Assembly (NCBI GenBank): GCA_945957185.1
Contig: CAMFKA010000068.1
Location: 1-9,795 of the forward strand
Length of the DNA: 9,795 nucleotides
Reading direction: 5' to 3'
Source of the DNA: an uncultured Chlamydiaceae bacterium
GTDB taxonomy: Bacteria > Chlamydiota > Chlamydiia > Chlamydiales > Parachlamydiaceae
Both the position numbers and the translations under genes were made by a program. Under the pieces are notes generated by a model that was given only the letters and a program-made list of their open reading frames with translations, searched no databases and had not been told where the DNA came from. Numbering within the stretch: position 1 is the first letter of the stretch; every line of letters begins with the position of its first letter. Positions 5,335 to 9,795 of the stretch are shown piece by piece.

Positions 5335-8300
5335 CTATTTCTTTGTGATAACGATTTTGGTGGGTTCTCCATTCAAGTCGACCCCTTCGCTATCTACCGG
5401 ACCAAATTGAACATCCGTTGCCAACACTTCCCCACAAATGTAGTCGCGGTACTGCGTAAACGCTTGTTCGACTCTCGGCGTTGTTTCTATCGACAACATG
5501 ATCCGATCTGAAACATGCAATTGCGCTTCGCGTCGCATTGTGTTCACTTTGTTGACTAATTCCCTTGCGATGCCTTCTTGCTCTAGCTCTTCTGACAATT
5601 GAGTGTCCAAGGCAATGGTAATCACCCCTTCATTGGCGGCAATGAGCCCTTCTAGCACTTCGCGGTTCACATCGATGTCTTCCGGGGTTAATTCCACAGT
5701 CTCCCCTTCCACAACAATCTGTAAGTGCTCTCCCCGCTTGATGGCGGCAAGGTGAGACTGAGTAAACTTATCGATTTCCACTTGTGCAGCTTTCATCAAC
5801 TTGCCCACTTTTTTACCCAGGACGCGGAAGTTCGGCTTCGCTTTCAGTTTAACGAATTGCGTTTCATCGTCATGGAAAACAACTTTTTTGACATTTAATT
5901 CATCCGCAATCAGATGTTGATGCTCTTCTAAAAATCGCAGCACGCGGTGATCTGCCGAAGCCACATGCGCACATCCTAACGGTTGACGCACTTTCAGCTT
6001 GTTTTCTTTTCGTAACGCATGTCCCAAGCTGACCGTAGTCTGTGCTGCTGCCATGGCGTCTTCCAAATCACGGTCTCGCAATTTCGCATCGCAATGGGGG
6101 AAGTCAGCCAAGTGGACAGACTCTGCGCTGCCCTCTGCTTTGAGATTTTGGTAGATGGATTCGGCTATAAAAGGAACAAACGGAGCAGCAATTTTTACGA
6201 GCTGAATCAACACATGATACAGCGTAGCAAAGGCTTGCTGACGGTCCGGGGAATCCAAATCTTCCCAAAAGCGGCGGCGGCTGCGGCGGATGTACCAGTT
6301 TGTTAATTGATCCACAAAGCCTACAAAGGGCTCTACAGCTCGGCTTAAATCGTAATCCGCCATTCCCGCTTCGACATCTTCAATGAGCCCGTTCAACTTC
6401 GATAAAATCCACCGATCGATGACTGCATCAGCATGTGTGGGAGCAGCTTCTCCTTTCGGCTTCCATTGGTAAAGGCGCGCGTAGGTGATGAAAAAGCTGT
6501 ACGCATTCCACAACGGCAACAAAATTTGTCTGACAATCAATTCTACGCCGGATTCTACAAAGCACAAGTCGTCCCCTTTAACGGCAGGGCTGTGCATCAT
6601 ATAAAGACGCACGGCGTCGGCTCCAAACTTACTGACAACGATGCTTGGATCGGGATAGTTCTTTAAGCGCTTCGACATTTTTGTTCCGTCAGAGGCCAAT
6701 ACGATACCATTGACGACGACGTTTTTGAAGGCGGGTTGATCAAACAACGCCGCCGACAACACTGTCAGGGTGTAAAACCATCCGCGGGTTTGGTCGAGCC
6801 CTTCCCCGATAAAGTCTGCGGGAAACGTCTTTTTGAACTCTTCCTGATTTTCGAAAGGGTAGTGGATCTGCCCGTACGGCATAGATCCCGACTCAAACCA
6901 ACAGTCTAGTACTTCCGGAATGCGGCGATACACTTTTCCGTTTCGCGTCACTTCTAACTGATCGATGAAGTGGCGATGCAAATCGGTGACTTTCTCACCT
7001 GTTGCCGCTTCCAGCTCCGCAATGCTACCAAAAACCAACATTTCGCCATCTTCTGCTCTCCAGATAGGCAAGGGGGTCCCCCAATAGCGGTTACGGCTAA
7101 TCGCCCAGTCGCGTGCTCCTTCTAGCCACTTTCCAAAGCGACCCTCTTTGATATGTCCCGGTGTCCAGTGGATCTGCTGATTAGCGCGCAGCATTTTGTC
7201 TTTTACTTTTTCTACTCCCACAAACCATGTGGCGACGACTTTGTAGATCAATGGGGTGTCGGATCTCCAGCAAAAGGGGTAGCGGTGACGGAGAGTGCCC
7301 TGCGAAAATAAGCGCCCCGCGGCTTTCAGTCTTTTGGCGATATCCTTATCGGCATCTTTGACAAATTGTCCGACATATTCGTTGATGGGAGCAGTAAATC
7401 TTCCATTATTATCGACGGGGCAAACAAGCTCTATCTCTTCCCTTTGGCACGCGTAAAAGTCCAATTCACCAAATGCGGGAGCGCAGTGAACGAACCCTGT
7501 TCCTTCCCCTGTGGCGACTTGCTCTTCCAAAATAACGCGGAATCCTGTGGGGTGGTCGGCAAAATAGGCGAATGGCGGAGTGTATCGAAGCCCTTTTAGC
7601 TCCTTTCCAAGCTTTGTTTCAACGATTTCGACTTCTGCTTCGTCTTTGAAATGGGTCGACAGCTGCCCTTTCGCAATCCAGTACTTGTGGTCTGTTTTCT
7701 TATCGAGCACTTTGACATATTCAATTTCAGGCCCCGCCATAATTGCTAAATGCGACACCAATGTCCATGGTGTGGTAGTCCAGCACAGAATCGATGTTCC
7801 AGGTTCATCTATGAGCGGAAATGTCACCACAAGCGAGGGGTCGTCCACTTCTTGGTAGTTTTCTCCGGCCTCAAAATTCGATAACGGCGTTCCAAGCTTT
7901 GCTGAAAATGGCATCACTTTGTATCCTTCATAGATCAACCCTTTGTCAAAGAGCTGCTTAAACACCCACCACACGCTTTCCATAAATGGCAGATCCATAG
8001 TCTTCCAGGTGCGGGAAAAGTCGACCCATCTCCCCATCCTGGTGACGAGTGTCTTCCACTCTTCGGAGTACCTCTGAACGATGTTGCGACACTCTTCGTT
8101 GAACCGTGCAACGCCAAAGTCATGGATCGAGTTGGCTCCGGATAGATTGAAGGCCTTCTCGATTTCATTTTCAATCGGCACGCCGTGGCAGTCCCATCCA
8201 AATCGGCGAGGCACGCAAAATCCCTTCATACTTTTATAACGCAAGACGACGTCTTTAATGGTTCCGGCTAGATAATGCCCATAGTGTGGTAATCCGGTAG

Positions 8301-8445
8301 CGAATGGAGGCCCATCAAAAAATGAAAATAGGGGGCGCTCTCTTTTTTCTTCTACCGATCGCTCAAATATGCGGTTCTTTTCCCAATAAGCTAATACTTT
8401 CTGCTCTCGTTGGTCTATCGACTCTTGTGGAATTTCCTGAAACAT
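5335..8445 (-). CDS. ileS: Isoleucyl-tRNA synthetase, eukaryote-like type
   Basis: This class I aminoacyl-tRNA synthetase (1036 residues) charges tRNA-Ile with isoleucine in the cytoplasm and hydrolyses misactivated valine. The ATP-binding signature HYGH is at 54-57 and KMSKR at 589-593. The CP1 editing domain shows CWTTTPWTL (221-229) and GTGFVHCAPAFGELDF (315-330), in which D329 is likely the conserved editing aspartate. Catalytic-core motifs DWAISRNRYWGTPLPIW (446-462) and GLDQTRGWFYT (549-559) are present. The anticodon-binding helical domain follows (about 685-830), then a long C-terminal extension. The C-terminus has no four-cysteine zinc cluster of the kind found in the Escherichia coli enzyme. 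Length and motif spellings fit the eukaryote-like class found in chlamydiae (about 1,040 residues), which is generally less sensitive to mupirocin. The start is ATG with CAGGAAG upstream on the minus strand. The frame is intact, and the gene ends five bases from the shared terminator. Confidence 0.96.
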   Translation of the reverse strand: MFQEIPQESIDQREQKVLAYWEKNRIFERSVEEKRERPLFSFFDGPPFATGLPHYGHYLAGTIKDVVLRYKSMKGFCVPRRFGWDCHGVPIENEIEKAFNLSGANSIHDFGVARFNEECRNIVQRYSEEWKTLVTRMGRWVDFSRTWKTMDLPFMESVWWVFKQLFDKGLIYEGYKVMPFSAKLGTPLSNFEAGENYQEVDDPSLVVTFPLIDEPGTSILCWTTTPWTLVSHLAIMAGPEIEYVKVLDKKTDHKYWIAKGQLSTHFKDEAEVEIVETKLGKELKGLRYTPPFAYFADHPTGFRVILEEQVATGEGTGFVHCAPAFGELDFYACQREEIELVCPVDNNGRFTAPINEYVGQFVKDADKDIAKRLKAAGRLFSQGTLRHRYPFCWRSDTPLIYKVVATWFVGVEKVKDKMLRANQQIHWTPGHIKEGRFGKWLEGARDWAISRNRYWGTPLPIWRAEDGEMLVFGSIAELEAATGEKVTDLHRHFIDQLEVTRNGKVYRRIPEVLDCWFESGSMPYGQIHYPFENQEEFKKTFPADFIGEGLDQTRGWFYTLTVLSAALFDQPAFKNVVVNGIVLASDGTKMSKRLKNYPDPSIVVSKFGADAVRLYMMHSPAVKGDDLCFVESGVELIVRQILLPLWNAYSFFITYARLYQWKPKGEAAPTHADAVIDRWILSKLNGLIEDVEAGMADYDLSRAVEPFVGFVDQLTNWYIRRSRRRFWEDLDSPDRQQAFATLYHVLIQLVKIAAPFVPFIAESIYQNLKAEGSAESVHLADFPHCDAKLRDRDLEDAMAAAQTTVSLGHALRKENKLKVRQPLGCAHVASADHRVLRFLEEHQHLIADELNVKKVVFHDDETQFVKLKAKPNFRVLGKKVGKLMKAAQVEIDKFTQSHLAAIKRGEHLQIVVEGETVELTPEDIDVNREVLEGLIAANEGVITIALDTQLSEELEQEGIARELVNKVNTMRREAQLHVSDRIMLSIETTPRVEQAFTQYRDYICGEVLATDVQFGPVDSEGVDLNGEPTKIVITKK

Positions 8446-8526
8446 CTCTTTTCTTCCTGGTTAATCCCTATAAATTAACACAATTTCACCTTTTTCTCCA
8501 TCGAAATCCCCGCTTCAAGTTTCCCC

Positions 8527-8555
8527 TTTACACTCTCTAATCAATTAAATAGAAT
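8527..8555 (+). promoter_or_regulatory. Sigma-70-type promoter for the basic orphan gene
   Basis: TTTACA (8527-8532) and TAGAAT (8550-8555) each match five of six consensus bases and are separated by exactly 17 bases. Transcription would start near 8562, giving a leader of about 25 bases that contains AAGGGG (8575-8580). The intergenic region (8446-8586) also has to hold the ileS promoter on the other strand. The minus strand there is AT-rich (TTAATTTATAGG around 8468-8480), but I could not fix a convincing pair of boxes for ileS. Confidence 0.6.
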
Positions 8556-8586
8556 CCGCAATTCCGTATTTAAAAAGGGGTAAATC

Positions 8587-9237
8587 ATGGCAGCGTCAGC
8601 TTCATCAAACGGTTTTCTCTATTACAGAATCGATCAATCTACCACCCTCACATTGCATCCTCTTCTGTCGCGCACGAGACGCAAAATCATTCGCGCCGAA
8701 GGTTCCTTCGGCTACCACGCTTTCTTTCTGTCTCAACTCCCTGATCTATTCCCTAAAACGTCTCGTCAAATTTCCAATCTCACTGCCAACTACTTTCACT
8801 CTCCCTACGATTTTCAGGAATTCTGTTCCCTGCAACGCTCTTCTCAACCGCTTCAAGCAAAAATCTCGTCCACCAAAATCAGATTCCCTAAGTCTTTACA
8901 ATCGATGAACGCCATCCGCGGTTTCTTCCAAACGATCCCTAATTATGGCCCTGCTAACCCTTTCTCCCACTCCTACTCCTACTATCTTATCGTCACTTCT
9001 AGAGACCCCTCCGCCAAACTTTTTGCCAGATGCCAAAAAATGTGGCTTCAGATCCAAAACAAAAGTTTTAATCCGGGCTCTATTCAACTTTCCTTCTCCA
9101 ACTCCCTCCATAATACCCCCGAACTGCTTTGGTGTATCGGCTGCTCCAAGAAACACATTCTCCAAAAAATCTCCAATCTCTTCTTCCTCTCAAAAATCCA
9201 CACTTCCTACATCCGCACTTTCAAATACATCTCTTGA
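8587..9237 (+). CDS. Basic, serine-rich hypothetical protein between ileS and ssrA
   Basis: I do not recognise this 216-residue protein. Its ATG at 8587 is preceded by AAGGGG with a 6-base spacer and by a good promoter, so the gene is believable although the protein matches no family I know. It is strongly basic (about 25 Lys/Arg against 7 Asp/Glu) and about 15 percent serine, with many Phe, Tyr and Ile residues. There is no signal peptide and no clear membrane helix. The N-terminus (MAASASSNGF) is Ser- and Ala-rich and uncharged, a composition often seen in type III secreted chlamydial proteins; this is only suggestive. A basic cluster RTRRKIIR occurs at 29-36. Cysteines are at 80, 149, 183 and 186; the last two form a WCIGC motif that could bind metal or be redox-active, but a single pair proves nothing. 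It ends 33 bases before ssrA, and its stop codon abuts the ssrA promoter. It could be a lineage-specific effector or a fast-evolving nucleic-acid-binding protein. Confidence 0.65.
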   Translation: MAASASSNGFLYYRIDQSTTLTLHPLLSRTRRKIIRAEGSFGYHAFFLSQLPDLFPKTSRQISNLTANYFHSPYDFQEFCSLQRSSQPLQAKISSTKIRFPKSLQSMNAIRGFFQTIPNYGPANPFSHSYSYYLIVTSRDPSAKLFARCQKMWLQIQNKSFNPGSIQLSFSNSLHNTPELLWCIGCSKKHILQKISNLFFLSKIHTSYIRTFKYIS

Positions 9238-9265
9238 TTATTATCTCCCTCCATGCTACTATAAT
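9234..9265 (+). promoter_or_regulatory. ssrA promoter
   Basis: A perfect TATAAT lies at 9260-9265, five bases before the first base of the mature tmRNA, so transcription probably starts at or very near the mature 5' end. The -35 is unclear: TTGATT at 9234-9239 fits four of six bases, but the spacer is 20 bases and it overlaps the stop codon of the preceding gene. The -10 call is firm; the -35 is not. Confidence 0.6.
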
Positions 9266-9270
9266 GCTAC

Positions 9271-9655
9271 GGGGGTGTCATGGTTTCGACTTGGAAACTT
9301 AGTACAAACCGCATGCAGAGGACGTCGGTTGGCCTCTTAAATCATCCGGCAAAAAACATAAATGGCGAAAAAATCGTCGCTCTTGACTTCAGTCAAGAGT
9401 TAGCTGCTTAGTCCTAACAGAGTAAGCAACTCGGCAGCCCAAGAATAGACCAAGGTTCAAGGATCGCTGTCGTAATCGATCTTGGTATGGATTGTTGATC
9501 TCCTCACCTCTTAGATCAACTCTCCGAGACTGAATGGGGTGGGCCTGCATTGGTGTCGCTCTTTGCACAGATGCAAGTCCTAAACCAAAGAGCTAAGCAT
9601 GTAGTGGTTTCTATGATGTTTGCTAAGGACGAGAGTTCGATTCTCTCCACCTCCA
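9271..9655 (+). ncRNA. ssrA: Transfer-messenger RNA (tmRNA)
   Basis: tmRNA works with SmpB to rescue stalled ribosomes: it enters like alanyl-tRNA, then supplies a short reading frame that tags the unfinished protein for proteolysis. The 5' end GGGGGTGTCATGGTTTCGAC has the typical tmRNA start. It pairs as an acceptor stem with CACCTCC at 9648-9654, and the third pair is G-U, the alanine identity element. The T arm is GAGAG/TTCGATT/CTCTC (9631-9647). Helix P2 is formed by AAACC (9306-9310) with GGTTT (9606-9610) and CATGC (9312-9316) with GCATG (9597-9601). Pseudoknot 1 fits AGAGG/CCTCT (9317-9321 with 9333-9337) plus GGTT/AATC (9327-9330 with 9340-9343), just before the resume codon. The gene ends with discriminator A9655 and the next bases are TTT, so CCA is not encoded and must be added. 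It is a one-piece, non-permuted form of 385 bases. Confidence 0.96.
9349..9411 (+). other. tmRNA tag-peptide reading frame
   Basis: From GCA at 9349, a few bases after pseudoknot 1, the frame reads AKNINGEKIVALDFSQELAA and stops at TAG (9409-9411). The first alanine and the LAA ending are the hallmarks of proteolysis tags; the LAA end is what ClpXP-type proteases recognise. At 20 residues the tag is longer than the 10-residue E. coli tag and closer to the long tags known from chlamydiae. Bases 9380-9399 within the frame form a hairpin (CTCTTGAC/GTCAAGAG around TTCA), which would have to melt during tagging. The choice of resume codon rests on position and on the alanine; the end of the frame is certain. 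Confidence 0.85.
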
Positions 9656-9678
9656 TTTAGGGGGCGCTGCCCCCTAAA
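9656..9678 (+). terminator. GC-rich hairpin directly after ssrA
   Basis: TTTAGGGGGC (9656-9665) and GCCCCCTAAA (9669-9678) form a perfect 10-bp stem with a 3-base loop GCT, starting one base after the tmRNA discriminator. It is strong enough to stall RNA polymerase and to mark the 3' end of the precursor, but no T-run follows (AACCCCCGG), so it is not a standard intrinsic terminator. It may instead belong to a dispersed GC-rich palindromic repeat. Confidence 0.55.
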
Positions 9679-9795
9679 AACCCCCGGCAAAGGGCCCAAG
9701 GGTCGGCAGCACACCCCCGAAAACCATTGTGAAACAAAAACAAAGCAAAAAAAATTTTTAATACAACATTACTCAAGAGAGCCTGAAAAAGAGGG
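9679..9795. other. Right-end intergenic stretch without a gene
   Basis: The first 40 bases are GC-rich, with C-runs at 9681-9685 and 9714-9718, GGGCCC at 9692-9697 and a small stem CCGGC/GTCGG (9684-9688 with 9702-9706). Then the sequence turns A-rich (8 A then 5 T at 9747-9759). I see no reading frame with a ribosome binding site and no RNA gene. Both C-runs could pair with the G-run of the hairpin at 9656-9678 as alternative folds. Confidence 0.5.

Noticed and set aside
8945..9340. 131-codon plus-strand frame running into ssrA
   Set aside because: It overlaps the better supported 216-residue gene in another frame and runs through the ssrA promoter and the tmRNA acceptor region.

Overview
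The window looks like chromosomal DNA of a chlamydia (phylum Chlamydiota), most likely one of the environmental or amoeba-associated families rather than the classical Chlamydiaceae. The main evidence is a very long Ser/Thr kinase with the layout of chlamydial PknD (kinase, then a LamG/DUF1080-like beta domain, then a TPR-like helical tail), plus a 1036-residue isoleucyl-tRNA synthetase of the eukaryote-like type that chlamydiae carry. The family-level placement is an inference from domain layout and was not tested by phylogeny.

Layout. Bases 1-179 hold no convincing complete gene, only weak hairpins and a weak promoter candidate. Bases 180-4420 form a compact plus-strand cluster: an exported DUF192 protein, an unrecognised 128-residue protein and PknD, with gaps of 11 and 6 bases. 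The 233-base gap that follows contains a striking near-perfect inverted repeat (42-base arms, 4432-4561). It also contains a short palindrome (4618-4652) that covers the Shine-Dalgarno sequence of the next gene. That gene (4654-5292) encodes a small exported protein that seems to be built from two copies of one module. A perfect 14-bp hairpin at 5299-5329 separates it from the convergent minus-strand ileS (5335-8445).

Upstream of ileS, in the divergent direction, a good sigma-70-type promoter drives a 216-residue, very basic, serine-rich protein of unknown function (8587-9237). Directly after it, with its own TATAAT box, lies ssrA (tmRNA, 9271-9655). The encoded tag reads AKNINGEKIVALDFSQELAA. 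The rest is a GC-rich palindrome and an A-rich stretch without a gene.

How the genes fit together. ileS and ssrA are housekeeping translation genes: isoleucine charging with proofreading, and ribosome rescue. PknD is a signalling kinase, and its two small upstream neighbours are probably co-transcribed with it. The exported two-module protein and the basic orphan are the lineage-specific candidates. I found no mobile-element gene, CRISPR array or toxin-antitoxin pair. The most unusual non-coding signals are the long inverted repeat, the hairpin over the ribosome binding site, and the GC-rich palindrome after ssrA.
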